This document shows, in pieces, positions 22,988 to 36,000 of a DNA stretch of 64,000 nucleotides. Source of the DNA: Varanus komodoensis (lineage: Eukaryota; Chordata; Lepidosauria; Squamata; Varanidae); the NCBI RefSeq assembly GCF_004798865.1, contig NW_025335459.1, positions 196,806 through 260,805 of the forward strand, given 5' to 3'. Positions within the stretch are counted from its first letter, which is position 1. The number at the start of each line of letters is the position of its first letter. The position numbers and the translations under genes are program-made. The notes beneath the pieces were generated by a model, which was given only the letters and a program-made list of their open reading frames with translations, searched no databases and was not told the DNA's origin.

Positions 22988-24540
22988 CATGGCATCTGGT
23001 CATGGCACATTTTGTGAACAGTTCAGTGGTTGCATCTGCCAGTGGTATTGAGTGCCTTTGCATGGTATTTTTAAAAAGGTATTTTAATAACTAACTTTAA
23101 TAATACTGTACCATACCATAACATAATACATGTATATAAAAGGAATTTAAGAAAGGGAAAATTACAATACAAAAACCTGAGTTCTATAAATCAAGCAAAG
23201 CATTTATTGCTTGATTTATTTGATGCTGAACACAAAAAGTTCATCCATACCTAGTGCTTCAGTTCCATGATAATTATATATATACCCTGTTCTGCTTTTC
23301 TTCTTTTCTATGCTTCCCTCTCTAATGAGACCACTTCCTTATCCAAAATTACATTGAGTTATACAAAGGTTTAATACCCTTCCCTTTTATTGAAACGTAT
23401 TCAATGAACAACTCTCAAGTGACACTAACTATTCTTATTTGTCAGCCCTTTTGTCACCTTAACACAACATGTTAGCTGGTGTCAGAGTTGCCAGAGATGA
23501 CAGGGCCTGGGTGGGAATCTGCATGGGAGAAACAAGGCATGTGACTCTATTTGTGGGAATGTGCTGGTGTATGCACAGCTCCGTAGGATTGGTGGCCAGA
23601 GCAGGGGCAGCTGCACTTGGGAAGGGAGAATAAAGGCAGGGCCAAGACAAACAGGGGTGGAGGTAGACAGAGGAGGATCCTTCATCAGAGTTTCACCCCC
23701 TGCCCCAAATGTGTGCTCTTTGAAAACATCTCTTTTGCCACCAGATACCTAACAAAAGAGACTTCTTTTGATCAATGATTGTGTGATGAAACTGAAACTG
23801 TTAAAGGGCATGAAATCTATGTTCTTCACTCCTTCACAACTGGAATCCTAAGTGCATCCTGCTACTATTGGTGAAATGTGGGCACTAATGACAGAATTTC
23901 CTTCATAGATCTGAACATGGATCACCAAGTTGCACGTGAAGCTGCCTTTCACCTCCAAGCAGCATAAACTTCATTTGTCCAATAGCTTGAATATCTCACA
24001 AGACATCTGCTTTGCTACAAAAATGCCCAGATTAGGGTTGGGCCAGAACTCTGTGGAATCCATCCCTCTGGAATTTGCAGACTTTCTCACATGCTTGGCC
24101 CAGACTTGGAAAGAAAACCAAGCAAGGAGCAAGTCCAAGAACACTTGTGGAATGGAGATTGCACAACCAGAAACCTTCAGCATCACATGTAGCAGAACTG
24201 CATTCCTAACGAGACTCACTTGAACAATTTTCTTGCACATCAGATGGAGCAGCAAAAACAGAGGCTGCTGTGTGTAGTCTGGAAGAGGGGCACTGCTTGC
24301 ACAGTGCCTGGGGCAAATTTCCTGGCAAATGCCCAGTGACTACTGGGCACAAATCCCAGAAAATTGGATTCATGGTTTCCTGATCAGCTCTATTGCCCTT
24401 CTATTGTAGAGGCAGAAAGAGCCTCCCATGAATTTGGAACTATGCTTCTTGTGCTGTAACCTCAATTGGCCTTTGCAGTTTCTGCAACTGAGCAATTCTT
24501 CAAAAATTTGGTTGTGATATACTGTGAAAGACATATTACA
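22988..24540 (+). other. 3' flank of receptor gene 1
   Basis: No gene. 23080-23300 is AT-rich and unassigned. About 23900-24330 is homologous to the 3' flank of copy 3 (59190-59280 and 60030-60300; shared landmark agattagggttggg), so the duplicated unit extends at least 1.3 kb past the stop codon. Confidence 0.6.
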
Positions 24541-25366
24541 TTGAATAATTGAATACGTGGACTTGACTGATGGACTGTCAAGACCTGAGGCAGCTTTGGG
24601 GCTCCCGCTGCTGACTAACACAGCAGCCCTGGTAGTTGCAGGACTGCTACCCCAATCTACCACAGCTTCCAGACCCTCATGAGCTCCACCTGGGAGTCCT
24701 GGAGGAGAGCTTAGAAACATAGAAACATAGAAACAGAGCCAGTCAGAAGGAGCCGCCCGGGCCAACTAGTCTGACCTCCAGCACCAGCTGGCTTCGCTCA
24801 CGACATGCCCACCATGTGCATGTCCAGCCTATCTCTGAACACCCTCACCGATGGGGCCTCAACCACCTCTTGTGGAAGCCCATTCCACACCCTCGGGGTC
24901 CTAACTGTCAGAAAGTGCTTCCTGGCATCTACATGGAACCTTGGCTCCCTGAGCTTTGCTCCGTTGGAGCAAATAAAGAGTTATGTAAGAGTTGACTCTT
25001 CCCCTCAGAAGCTGCCTTGGCAATAAAGGTTTTATTAGTTGCTGAAGTGCTCCTGGTTTGTGGAGTCTTGGACTCTGTTCCTGGAACTCTGCCTGTGCTA
25101 TTACACCAGCCTTGCTCCAGCCCTCAAGGTATCTATTTCCCTCAGCTTGTCTTCTCAGCTTCCTGACTCCTGGCTTGTCTGACCATATTTGCTTCTTGAA
25201 TTGACTTGGCCTTGTGCTTCAACTCCCAGCCCTGACCTTTGGTCTGCTTGACTGTGCTTCTGGACTGACCCTTCTGCCTCATCCCAGTTGCCTGGGTCCT
25301 GGTGTTCCTGTCCACTAGTCAGGTGCCCACAGCCTGGACACTGACAGTTTACCTTGCACCCCATCG
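24541..25366 (+). other. Leader or possible terminal-repeat region 5' of the Gypsy fossil
   Basis: An aataaa-type signal lies near 25022, followed by GC-poor leader-like sequence before the gag-like start near 25614. A terminal repeat of about 24576-25105 (with a CR1 inserted) is possible, but no second copy is seen to confirm it. Confidence 0.3.
24711..24969 (-). mobile_element. CR1 LINE 3' end fragment
   Basis: Reverse complement of the 3' end of the CR1 at 52722-55515 (shared landmark ctttgctccgttgga and the closing tagaaacatagaaac). Minus-strand sequence codes for the end of ORF2. Confidence 0.88.
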
Positions 25367-25613
25367 TGGAAGTTTTTATTTATTTTATTTATGTTTCGGT
25401 TTATATCCTGCCTTTTTCCTACAAAGGGCTCAAGGCAGCTTACATCTCCTCCTCCATCTTATCCCCACAACAACCACCCTGTGAGGTAGGTTGGGCCGAG
25501 AGTCTGTGACTGGCCCAAAGTCACCCAGTTGGCTCCATGGCCGAGCGGGGACTCAAACCCGGATCCTCTGAGTCCCAGTCCCATGCTCTTAACCACTACG
25601 CCACACTGGAAGT
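25367..25613 (-). mobile_element. tRNA-derived MIR-like SINE with target duplication
   Basis: On the minus strand the head has A-box-like tggcgtagtgg and B-box-like gggtttgagtcc, then a MIR-type core and a LINE-like 3' end with aaat repeats. Direct repeats tggaagt lie at 25367-25373 and 25607-25613. It sits between the leader and the gag-like start of the Gypsy fossil. Confidence 0.8.
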
Positions 25614-27364
25614 AATGAGCACCGACATGAACAGCATGATTCAGGCCCTGCCGGCACAGGTGCATATCCTGCAGCAAGAACTGGTGGCAGTGTGACATAC
25701 CATGGCCCCTCCAGTGGTGCGCTGTGCCCCGGCACCTACCTTGCCAGCCTGCTTCTCCAGGGTACACAAGGAGCCACACAGCTTCCTCATCCAGTGTCAC
25801 CTCCTGTTCCAAATGTGCCCCAAAGTGAACCCAACAGAGCACAGCTGGGTAGCCCTAATGATAAGCCTGCTGCCAGGTTCTGCTGTGGCCTGGGACTTGC
25901 CACTACTGACCACTCCTCACTGGGGAACATAAGCGCCTTTCTGAAAGCCCTCACAGAAATGTTTGGGGACGTCAACTGTGAGCACGCCTCAGAGCAGGCT
26001 CTTTAGTCGCTGAAGCGGGGCAGAGGTTGGTAGCAAACTATGCTGCAGAATTTCACTGCTTCATGGCTGACACTGACTGGAATGAGGCGGCACAGTGTTT
26101 GCACTTCCTTTCTGGGCTGAGCCCTGCAGTAAAGAACAAATTGGCCATTGTCCCACCTGAATTGCTGAACAAGCTTATCATCCTCTGCTTCAACATTGGC
26201 AACTAGTTAACTAAGCGAGAGTGTGGGCACTGAAGTCCCCAGTTCAACCTGACTGTCACTGCCTGAGACAACTCCTCCCAGAGCCACTGCAGAATCCATG
26301 CAAATGGACAGCTCACAGCAGCAGAGAAGCAATGCTGCTGAGATCAGGAGCTCTGTCTGTATTGCAGGAACAGGGGTCACTGTGCCAAATGATCCCATGG
26401 TGTTCTTAGGGGGGAACTCACTGGGGCCAGTCTCCATTCACCCCCACTTCATGTTCCCAGTCCAGCTGGTCCTGCCTCAGGGAGGGCTCCTTACAGGGAG
26501 ATGGTATGCTTGACTCAGGGGCTTCTTTGAATTTCATGGACTTAGAATTTGCCAAAAAAATCCACATTCTGATGCAGCATAAAGAAAAACTGGTCCGAGT
26601 TGAAGGTCTTGGTGGCTTGCTGCAGGTTTGGACCCTGTTTCAGATGGAACCAATAGGCATGCTGATCACCCTGGGACACCAAGAATGGATATCCTTTGAC
26701 CTGATCCAGACCCCCCCCCTTTCCCGGTGGTTCTTGGGATTCCCTGGTTAACCCTGGTTAACCCCACCATCTCTGGGCCACAGAGGACCATCCACTTCCA
26801 GTCACCCCACTGCCAGGAACCTTGCCTCATGGTGCCATTCACCAGAGCAATGAGGGCCCAGATAGTGTCCACCATGGGCCACCCAGCCATGCCTCAAGCT
26901 CCCCCAGGGAGCTTCAGAGTAGCCCTAACCAACCCTGCTTCCAGCCCCCTAACATGGTCTGTCTGACATCTTTAAAAAAGGAAGGCCAAAATGCTATCTC
27001 CCCATTGCCCCTACAACTGCCCAATAGACCTTCAGCCAGGAACAGAAGTCCTGTTTGGATGCATATATGTCCTTTCAGCACTCCAGCTCCAGGTTCTCAG
27101 GGAATATCTAAATAATAACCTGCCCCACAGATTCATCCAGCCCTCCATGTCCCCTGCTGGGCCCCCCCATCTTCATTCAGAAAAAAGATGGCAGCCTATG
27201 CCCTTGCATTGATTACTGGTATTTGAACCAGTAACCCCTGCCCCTCAACCCTGAAATGTTCAAATGGATACAGAGGACCTGGATCTTCACTAAGAGACCT
27301 GCAGGGGGCTTATAACCTAGTCCATATCCAGGAAGACAATGAGTGGAGAATGGCATTCTGGACC

Positions 27365-27716
27365 CAATATGGCAGGGGTCCTCAAACTTTATCAACAGGG
27401 TGCCAGTTGACAGGTGCCAGTGGTGGGCACGGGCTGCCAAGAAGGTGCTGGCGGGGGTGTGTGGGCAGGTGAGGGGGTGGGGTGTGCATGCACACATGCT
27501 CATGCGACACGGGGATCGGGGGCACACTGGACGAGGCACCGGCTTGCTTGCAAGGAGATTGTTTTCTCCCAATGAGTCCAAAACAACCTCCTCACAAGCA
27601 AGTTGCCACCAGGCACGTGCACAGCTAGTGCAAAACCTTTGAGGCAGCCCAGTTAAATGGGCATGGCAGGCCGGATCTGGTCCACGAGCCTTAGTTTGAG
27701 GACCCATGCGGTATGG
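27365..27716 (+). mobile_element. hAT-like non-autonomous DNA transposon, copy 1
   Basis: 27373-27708 begins caggggtcctcaaactttat and ends gtttgaggacccatg, imperfect inverted repeats of the hAT type. The flanking octamers caatatgg (27365-27372) and cggtatgg (27709-27716) agree at six of eight positions, as expected for an old eight-base target duplication. No transposase is encoded. A second copy lies at 52857-53179. Confidence 0.82.
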
Positions 27717-27786
27717 CCCCTTTGAGTATTTAGTAATTCCATTTGGCCTGACCAACACCTCTGCCACCTTCCAGCACTTTATGTAT

Positions 27787-27905
27787 TGCTATTGCTTTAT
27801 TGTTGTTCGGGGTGTGTATGTTTTTATATTTATCACTGTATTTATAGATTTTACTATGAGCCATCCAGAGACTAAAGTAATTGGATGGGCTAGAAATATC
27901 CCAAA

Positions 27906-27936
<31 letters not shown>

Positions 27937-27938
27937 AT
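27787..27938 (+). mobile_element. L2/CR1-type LINE 3' tail with (aaat)n
   Basis: A short 3' end (tgagccatccagagact, then ggatgggctagaaat) leads into (aaat)n at 27902-27938. It interrupts the reverse-transcriptase part of the Gypsy fossil. Confidence 0.75.
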
Positions 27939-28979
27939 GACATGCTGTGCAACCTGTTGACCTGTTTTTGTCATTGCATATGTAGATGACATCCTGATAT
28001 TTTTAGAGACAATGGTAGAACACATCTAGCATGTTTGCGCTGTCCTCTGGTTTCAAAATAACACCTCTATGCTAAACTAGAGAAATGCATGTTCCATCAA
28101 GACTCAGTGGAGTTCCTGGGGTACATCATCCCCCCTACAGGACTCTGCATGGACCTGAAAAAGATCTAGGCTATTCTGGACTGGGAACCCCCAACAGTGT
28201 GAAGGGAGGCCAGTGTTTCCTGGGGTTTACCAATTTTTATAGGTGGTTCATCCAGGGGTTCTCCCACCAGGTAGCACCTCTCACCACCCTGCTCAAGAAG
28301 GGGGAAAAGTTTTTCTGGATCCTGGCAGTTCAAGAAACAGTTGACCAGTTAAAGTCCACATTTGTCTCAGTGTCTGCCTTGGTCCACTCTGATCCAGATT
28401 ACCTCTTTTTGTGGAGGCTGATGCCTCAAGTCAGGCCATTGGAATAGTACTGTCCCAAAGGCAAGGCCCACTCCAAGTACTCCATCCCTGCGCCTACTAT
28501 TCACAGCAGTGGACCCTAGCCAAGCAGCAGTATGATGTTTGGGAAAAGGAACTCCTCACCATCAAAGCTGCCTTCAAGGAGTGGCACCATCCCTTGGAAA
28601 GTGTGAAATGTCTGGAGCAGGTCTTCACCAACCATCAAAGCCTGTCTATGATGTGCTTATGACCACAGCAGGCATGCTGGGCCTTGTTCTTCTCACATTC
28701 AATTGCCACAAGAACCAGCCTGAGGAAGACCCAGCACCCATGCTCATGCTTACATCACACAACTTCCTTCATGCCACTGTAGAGCAGGAATTCCTAGCCA
28801 GGGTCCTTCAGGCCCTCCCCAGAGATGCCTACGCCCAGGCTAAGAGGGGCCATGGTACTGAAACTGAACCAGTTAGAATATGGATGATAAAATGGATGCA
28901 GAACTTTGAGGAAGAAATATCCTTCTGCCAATACGAAACCTTCTGGACAAATGATATAACATTTACAGCTAATTAAGCA

Positions 28980-29600
28980 CTGATAGAAGGTTGGTTGAAG
29001 ATTTTTTTCATTGGTATATTATTCCAAAAGATATTTGGACAAGCATTATAATGGAAAATGATGGAAATGCATGGAAGTTTTACCATAGCTAGTAGAAATG
29101 CAGTAAGGTCAAAGAAAATGGAAAGAAATGTATGCTGCAACAAGATATAATTGCAACAAAATAGAAAGCAGAAAACCGCTCAACTGGTGAAGACTGGAAA
29201 AAATAACACAGTGGAATATGCAGTAATGGCAAAATTAACCAGCTATATAAATAGAAGATCAACCAAAGAATTCAATAAGTGGAAAGTTTACTACACATAT
29301 TTTACTTAACAATTGAGAGAAAAAAGAATATATGAAAGGATACCCTAGTTGATACTTTTATCAGTCAGCCATAAAAAGATGACTTGTTAAAGAATTTTAT
29401 GTTAAATTGAAAGCTATCTATATATACTTTCTTTAGCAACTGAGAGAAAAAGTAGAACCTATAGACATTATTAGTGAATCATGATTACCATAGAAAAGCC
29501 TTGCCACTATTTAAAATAAATTGAATATGCAAGGTCTAAAGAAGGAAAGGAACATGAGAGTGAATTTTCCAATTATGTCTAACTTCTGTATTAAAAGGAT
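28980..29600 (+). mobile_element. Old L1 3' remnant, copy 1
   Basis: Decayed end of L1 ORF2 and 3' region (ttcattggtatattattcc, then gtaatggcaaaattaacc). The same remnant occurs at 61510-62150. Both are followed by the V2R-cluster upstream module, so this insertion belongs to the ancestral duplicated unit. Confidence 0.65.
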
Positions 29601-29619
29601 AAGTGGAGCTTCAGACTAT

Positions 29620-30385
29620 GCCTTATTCAGCAATAAATCTTGGTTTGTGTCTATTGGGCATCACAGCTCTTGCTAATATGGATTTGTCCCAGGTAGCTAC
29701 CTAACAGAGATGTAATACCAGTGATGTTTCTTTTAATCCTACTTTCAGGGAACATCAGTAGGAGGGGAGAGGTTATAATGTGGATACTTTTCCTATTGGC
29801 ACACTGACTAATATTTCCAGATCACATGTCATTTTAGATTCTCTACCTACCTCCTAGAAGTGAATGTGTAGTCAGGGTAAATGTATTTTCCATGCCCTCT
29901 TGTCAGCTAAGAGACAGCTATTACAAATGGAAAGAATGTTACAATTTATTCCAATAGACACAAAGGAAATGTTTAGCACTCTATTTCTATATTAAGTCTG
30001 GATCAGTTTGGTTTTAACAAAGGCCTTGTCTTATTGTTGAACTTTTGTTGTTCAGCCATTTGTGGAAATAGCAAGGGGAAAATATTTCCCCATTTAGTTT
30101 GAAGAAAGAAGTTCTCTTTTGTGTAGTTTTATTCTGCATATGATGGAGATTGTATGAATGAAATGTAATACTCCAGGAAGTGAATTAATTTGATATTGGG
30201 TCACCTTTGCCAAGAATGCCTGCAATGAATGCTCATAGGTACCTTAGATGGGCTTATTTGGAATATGTCTGCACATGTCTGGAGAAGACTTAATAACTAA
30301 GCATATTGTAACCTTTGTGATATCAACATGTTTTTCTTCATAAAAGTTCACTTGAACTTGGCCAAACTGTCCCCCACTGACCGAC
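29620..30385 (+). repeat. V2R-cluster upstream module of gene 2
   Basis: 29620-29820 matches 4780-5023 and 62150-62290. 29945-30385 matches parts of the modules before gene 1 (10238-10320 and 10740-10930). Cut at 30386-30400 by an L1 insertion; the module resumes at 32415. Confidence 0.75.
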
Positions 30386-32414
30386 AGAATAGAACTGCAC
30401 AGGGAGGAAGAAGTATGGCGTCGGAATGATACAGACGTGATTAATGAACCTCCGTTATCACGTTGGTAATTGCCCGGTGGTGGGCCGTGGGGCTCAATCT
30501 AAGCTCTGTAGGAGCTGAGATAGATTGCTTGGCAAATCCCCCAGATGATGTGGAATGGCAATTCCACATTTAGTGGGAGGAAATCAAGCTTTCTCAGCTG
30601 GGTAGTACCAGAGGGAGAGCTGCCCTCTACAAATTCTCGACATACTGCCTTTTTTTAGTTTTGTTTTAGCTTTTGTGAACACACTGGATCTATTGGAACC
30701 TATTTTTGTTTCTTTTCTCTGCAATGATACCCATGGAATAAGCTGTATTTCCTGCTAATTAAAAAGCCCTTCAGATGGAGGGGGAATGAAACCTTCCCCC
30801 CACGGAGTTGAAAAGTGGCGAATTGCATAATGGAGAGAAAGACAGAACTTTTTGTAAGTAAGGAAAAGATTTATCTTCTTTTATCTCTCCAAGGGCGAAT
30901 AATTGTGCTGTGGAACTGAGTAATAGAGGATCTTTCTTTTATTCATCTGTGTAGGACTACTGCCAAGAATTGGTGACCATTTTTCTCTTTGTTCTGGGGA
31001 TCCTTGGACACCTGCCAAGCCTTGCTAATCTACTGCTACTATGGAAGAAATTCGGAAGGCATGTTTCAAAATATAGGCTTCTTTAACAGCTGTGCAACTA
31101 TCCCAGCAGGTGATAATAATACGACAGAAGATTGTTCTAGAGTGACTTGATTGTTTTTTAACTGAACAAAAAAGTGGCTTTGATAAATTAAGCACTTCTA
31201 TTGATCAGGCTTTAGACAAGCAACTCGCACCTGAACAGAATATGCAAAATATCCAACAAGCAGAAGGAAAATCTGAAACTGGAAAGAAAATAAGTGCAAC
31301 TGATCTGTGTGCTGTAGATGAGAAGGTGAAGACAGCTTGGCCACAACTCAAGACACAGACATTACGAAGCAAACTTCCATGGGATCTGCATGTCATCTTA
31401 GAGAAGGACAATTTAGCTGACCACTTAAAAGAGGTTATGTTTATGTGGCTGCAACTGAAGACTCCATTACAGACATTACGGTGGTTTAATGGGGAAAAAA
31501 CAGAAAGGTCTGGTAGAGGGGTAAAGAAAAAGAAAAAGTAAACTTGGCAGGGGTGCAAAGGGAAGATAAGGGAAATTTCTTTCTTTCTATTCCAAAAAAA
31601 AAGTGATTTATATAGCTTGATATGCTTACATGTGATGTAGAAAGGCTAAGCTATTATTGCTGGTAAAATAGTAGCAATTTAGCTCAATGAAATCCTGTTT
31701 AAAAGGTATTATTGTTAAATGGATATCTTTGACTGTATTTCTAATAAGTTACTGTTGTTGATGATATATGTTAGACTGTAAACACCTGGCTTTTATATGG
31801 AGTTAACCATATTTGATTAAATGGTAAGTGAGATGAAACACTAGTAATTTAGCTTAAAGAAAAATGTTCTAAAAGATATTATAAGTATTACTCATCACCA
31901 AGTAGAGTAGGTAAGACAATTGTAGAGATGTTAAATGGATATTTTTGATGTTTACGTGTAATTGTGGTAGTGAGGAAGTTATTTACTATTAGAAAATTGA
32001 AAAGATTTTGAATTGTCCAGAAATGTTTAGATCAAACTTACCACTGAAAGAGAAAGAGAATATTCTATTTCATTTAACTTGGAGATGCTTCCCTTTGACA
32101 TTGCTCAAGAGAAACAGGACTTTGTAGGAAATAATGAGACTGATTTCATGGATGAAGAAGAGGAAGATAGTGACTTCTATCAAATTTGGATTATTATCAT
32201 TATTATCTTATTGGCTAGAGAAACGGGACCTGGTTTTGATCCAACGATGCTTTCAAGTTATTATGAATGGATTCTAGTATGATCATAGAATGTTAAAAGA
32301 TATGTAGTAGGGGGCTGATCCAGTAAATCTGGTGTGTGCGATGATTGTTGTTTGTAGTTTTAGTTTTAAAATCCTAATAAAATTTCTATAAAAAAAAAAA
32401 GAATAGAACTGCAC
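30386..32414 (+). mobile_element. Internally deleted L1, about 2 kb, with 15-base target duplication
   Basis: The insert 30401-32399 has a GC-richer 5' leader, a short open frame (31242-31541) resembling ORF1 in its basic C-terminus, and a 3' end homologous to the L1 family at 19522-20469 (gacttctatcaaa, tagggggctgatccagta). It ends in poly-A at 32389-32400. Target copies agaatagaactgcac lie at 30386-30400 and 32400-32414. ORF2 is absent. Having both ends and a target duplication means it either lost its middle after insertion or was copied as a short non-autonomous L1. Confidence 0.88.
31242..31541 (+). pseudogene. Short L1 ORF1-like frame
   Basis: 99 codons, charged, ending in a lysine-rich tail. 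No complete coiled coil and RNA-binding pair is recognisable. I read it as an ORF1 remnant of the internally deleted L1, with modest confidence. Confidence 0.4.
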
Positions 32415-32831
32415 TGGCAAGTCACACAAAAACATTTTTTCCAGCTGCACAACCACACTGGGACCATATAGCCAGTCCATGACATGCTGAAGGACGCAGG
32501 CAGTGGCTTCTCTCTAATTACTAAAATCATGGTGATTTATTCTGCTTTGCAGCAAAGCTCCAGGGATCTCACTGAGCCCAGTGGAGTTTTCAAGCTGATG
32601 CAAGAAAGCTCAGACCAAGGAGAGCACTTGCTACTTTCTCCTCCAAATCCTGAACAGCATCCTGTGCTGTTTGGAACCCATGGTGTGACTTAGGGAAGGC
32701 AGGGACTGTGCCAGCGTGAGCTCTGTGCTTGTGCTCTTCTGAGAGCAGCTGTCCCCTTCCTAGCTATTTCTGTGACCCTTTGAAAGTGTGCATTGTGTGT
32801 GCGTGTGCAAACTATAGGGGGAATTGCCAGT
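32415..32831 (+). promoter_or_regulatory. Proximal upstream block and 5' leader of receptor gene 2
   Basis: The conserved block around 32515-32620 (aaatcatggtgatttattc, then agcaaagctccagggat) lies about 215 bases before the start codon, the same arrangement as in gene 1 and copy 3. The L1 insertion has pushed the distal module 2 kb away. Confidence 0.5.
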
Positions 32832-33049
32832 ATGATAGGGCAGCTGCTGGGAATCTTGATATTTCTGGCTCCTGCTGTCTGTGGAATGCTGAAACCAAAA
32901 TGTCCACGGAATGTGAGGAGTGATTATTGGACCAGGTCAATTAACTATTACAGGCATGGGGACTACCTGTTTGGTGGAATTTCATCTGCAACAAATATTA
33001 TATTTGATCCATATATTTTCCACAAGCCTCCTTCAAACAGCTTTACTTC
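32832..33049 (+). CDS. Receptor gene 2 exon 1
   Basis: Signal peptide [18 protein letters not shown], then [13 protein letters not shown]. 218 bases with a gtaagt donor, phase 2. Confidence 0.85.
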
Positions 33050-36000
33050 GTAAGTGATGAGATGCCTGATCCTGAATTCATACCTTCCAAGTGTGCCTTT
33101 TTAGCAGGAAGAGTGATTCTTCCTTTGCTGGGATCTACCTCCAGACAATTCTGTCCATGTTTCTCTCCTCTTGCTCCAGGTTCATTCTGAACTCCTCACA
33201 GCACCAGCACCCAACATACTAGGGCAGCAGAGCCGCAGTTGGGATCTGGGGCCCTGCAGGTGAGGGGTACCTCAGAAAGCTGCCCAGAAAACAAAAGATG
33301 CTGAGGGCAGCAGCAGCAGATGCTTGTTTCTTGAGTTTACTTTGCAAAGGTAGTATCAATTTCCACAGAAATAGGACTAAAGAGGACAGCAGCTAAACCT
33401 ACTTGGTATCAGGACAGCATTTGACTCACCTATTTCAGCAAATTAATGGAAGTCAAATTGCACATGCTCAGATTATTGATTTTTCAGTTTCTTCCTGTAA
33501 TCTTCAGACATAATCTCACAGTTATCATATTTGTATTCTAAATATCCTTGGAAGTACTGAACCCAAACAAAAATACCTTAATCCACATAAATGAACTATA
33601 CCAAATATGATTTCCTAAATATATCAGGGATATTTGGTAATAGTAGGCAATATGAAATTTAAGAAAAGGCAGTCATTACTTGTTATACTTGTGTCTCCTC
33701 TCCACTTCACATCAGCATGGTTCATGGGAAGTATTTCTAACATTTTCTTCTATACCATTATTTCATGTGTATTCAACATCCTTGCATCCAATGTTGAGGG
33801 TAGTAAAAAGTTCTGGTATCTGAGATCAGGTGTGGTGTTTGCTTTGAATGAGCTCTTGAGTGATGGAGTGATACTAAATAAATAACCAGTCTACCATCTG
33901 ACTGAATACTTAACAGTGAATTAAAAGTTGAAAGATTCTTAGTATCCTTTAATGAAATCATTTGTTAAATGGGATAGGTTTGCATCGCCATATTGACTGT
34001 GGAACTGGAAGTAACATGCAGCCCCCGGGGGTTTAGGAGCCACTGTTGTCTACATACTCCAATAATTTTTCTAATCCCCTATAAAGTTATCCAAATGGTG
34101 AACATCACTAATTTGTGGTAGCCAATCCTATAGTTCACATATGCATGGTGCAGGAAGGTACTTTATCCCTCCAGCCACCTGTCAGCTTTGTGCAATTACC
34201 AGCATCCAGGAATTGAGGGGGAGGGGGAGGGGGAGGATAGACCTTCCCCTTCACTTTCCCCATAAGTCTCCTATAGTCACCTAATTTTGGAACTGAGCAG
34301 GTACTGGAGGAAGTAAGCAGGAAGAAAGGGATGAATCCAATGCAGCAAGGAAAATTTCTGAGGATTGACCTCATGGCTCTCTCAAAATTCCACACAGAGA
34401 TATTCAGCACTGCTGCTCTTGATTGAAAGGAAATTAGTTGATATGGGGATCAGCTCTGATATTTTATGTTCTCACTTTGAAGGCATGGGAGCAAGAGAAC
34501 CACTGAGATGCAGGTTCTAATCTGCACTTGGCCATCAAGTTAGCTGTGTGATCTTGGGCCAAACACTGACGCCCACCCTGAGCTACCTCAGGAATTTGTA
34601 AAATGAAGAAGAGGATTTTGTATGCACTATGGGTTTCTTGCACAAAAAAGGTAGACTATAAATGAAATTAAAGTACAAAAATGATACAAACTGTTTATTG
34701 CACTTTAAAAGCCTCCTTTTAATACTGAACAAATAGTTTTTTTAACATGGTGGACAAATAGGTTCAAAACTCTTCAGGGTGGAAAAGAGTATTTGCCTTT
34801 TTTCCTCCCTGCCATGGGCTTGAAGAAGTTGTTCCCTGAATTCCGCTGTTTATATTGAGAGGAAATCTTTCCTTAGCTAACTAGGAGTGTGGTTCCATGA
34901 GGTTCAAGAGTTGTATTTTAATGAATGTTGCAGGAATTTGATGTTTTTGTGGAATAATGACAATCTGATGACTTCTCTTTTCATTGCAGAATAGCAGGTA
35001 TGAGTTCCTGGTACATCTTGCCCTTCTTGTTTGCCATTTGGGAGGTCAACCAGCATCCGAGGCTCTTGTCCAATGTCACCCTGGGCTACAACATCTACGA
35101 GAACTTTTTCAGTGCAAGAATGACATATGAGGCCCTGGTAGACCTGCTGTCTGTTGGGCAGCAGCATGTTCCAGGCTACAGCTGTGGAAGAGGGACTACT
35201 CTGTTGGCTGTCCTTGAGGGGGCCAACTCTGAACTTTCCAAGCAGATTTCAACCATGCTTGGCCTCTACAAAATCCCACAGGTACAATTGAGTGTGTGTG
35301 TGTGGGGGGGGGGGCGGTGTTGATTGACTGCTTCCACTTTGGAGTCATTGCAGTCAGCCATTCCGTGATCAACTCTGGGTACAGCTGGAGGAAGGCAGGA
35401 CCAGTCTCAGAAGAGCAAAACATGGCTTGAGAAAGGTTTGAAGCTCCCTCATGTAAAATGGATCCTCCCTCAGCAGTTCATGGTGGAGTTTGGTGATATT
35501 TGGAATGATGCTATAAGTAAATGCAGTAAGTTTTCCGTGGTTGATACTGTCTGGGAACACACAACATGGTAAACCAGGGTAGCTTCAAGGCCAGAGTTGC
35601 ATATTGTGTCCTCTGAATCCAGTCCGTCTCCATGTGAGGAGGACAGAACTTCTTCCAGAGCTAAAATTACCTTAAATGGAAACCAGAAGGACATCAATTA
35701 TTGAATTTGGGAGGGGGGAGGTGTATGCCCCTCTCCTCTTTCCCTTCCTGTCCTTTCTAAACAGGTCATGCCCCTCTATGTTTACATTCCAATCTTGCCT
35801 TCCATCCCACCAAGTTTCTGTGATCCCCACCAGGTTATGCCCTCCTATTCCCAGGAGAGCCTCAAACTCTTCCTGCTTATTTCCATGTTCCTGGCATTGA
35901 TGTACATGCATCGCAGCTCTTTCTCACAGATCCCTTTCTTTGGGTCCCCCAGTCTCCTCCTTCCTCCCATCTTCCCTGATATTGTGCCCCTCTTCATAGC

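Larger units (their letters stand above)
25614..28860 (+). mobile_element. Ty3/Gypsy LTR retroelement fossil (gag-pol), broken
   Basis: Recognisable parts in order: a gag-like region with a zinc-knuckle remnant (about 25614-26400), a protease-like segment with DSGASLNF (near 26510), reverse transcriptase remnants (about 27040-28200, including YVDDILIF near 27980), and RNase H (about 28400-28620, ADASSQAIGIVL). It is broken many times (roughly ten or more) and lacks an integrase part and a 3' terminal repeat in this window. A SINE, a CR1, a hAT-type element and an L2/CR1 tail have inserted in or beside it, so it is among the oldest elements here. Confidence 0.85.

Noticed and set aside
24576-25105. 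Candidate terminal repeat of the Gypsy fossil
   Set aside because: No 3' partner in the window and no primer-binding site recognised; kept only as a low-confidence region.
25500-25606. tRNA-like sequence with A and B boxes on the minus strand
   Set aside because: It is the head of a SINE with a LINE-like tail and target duplication, not a tRNA gene.
35672-35911. Open frame with ITETWW motif as a possible host gene
   Set aside because: It is the CR1 endonuclease start on the minus strand; the ORF1 end lies next to it.
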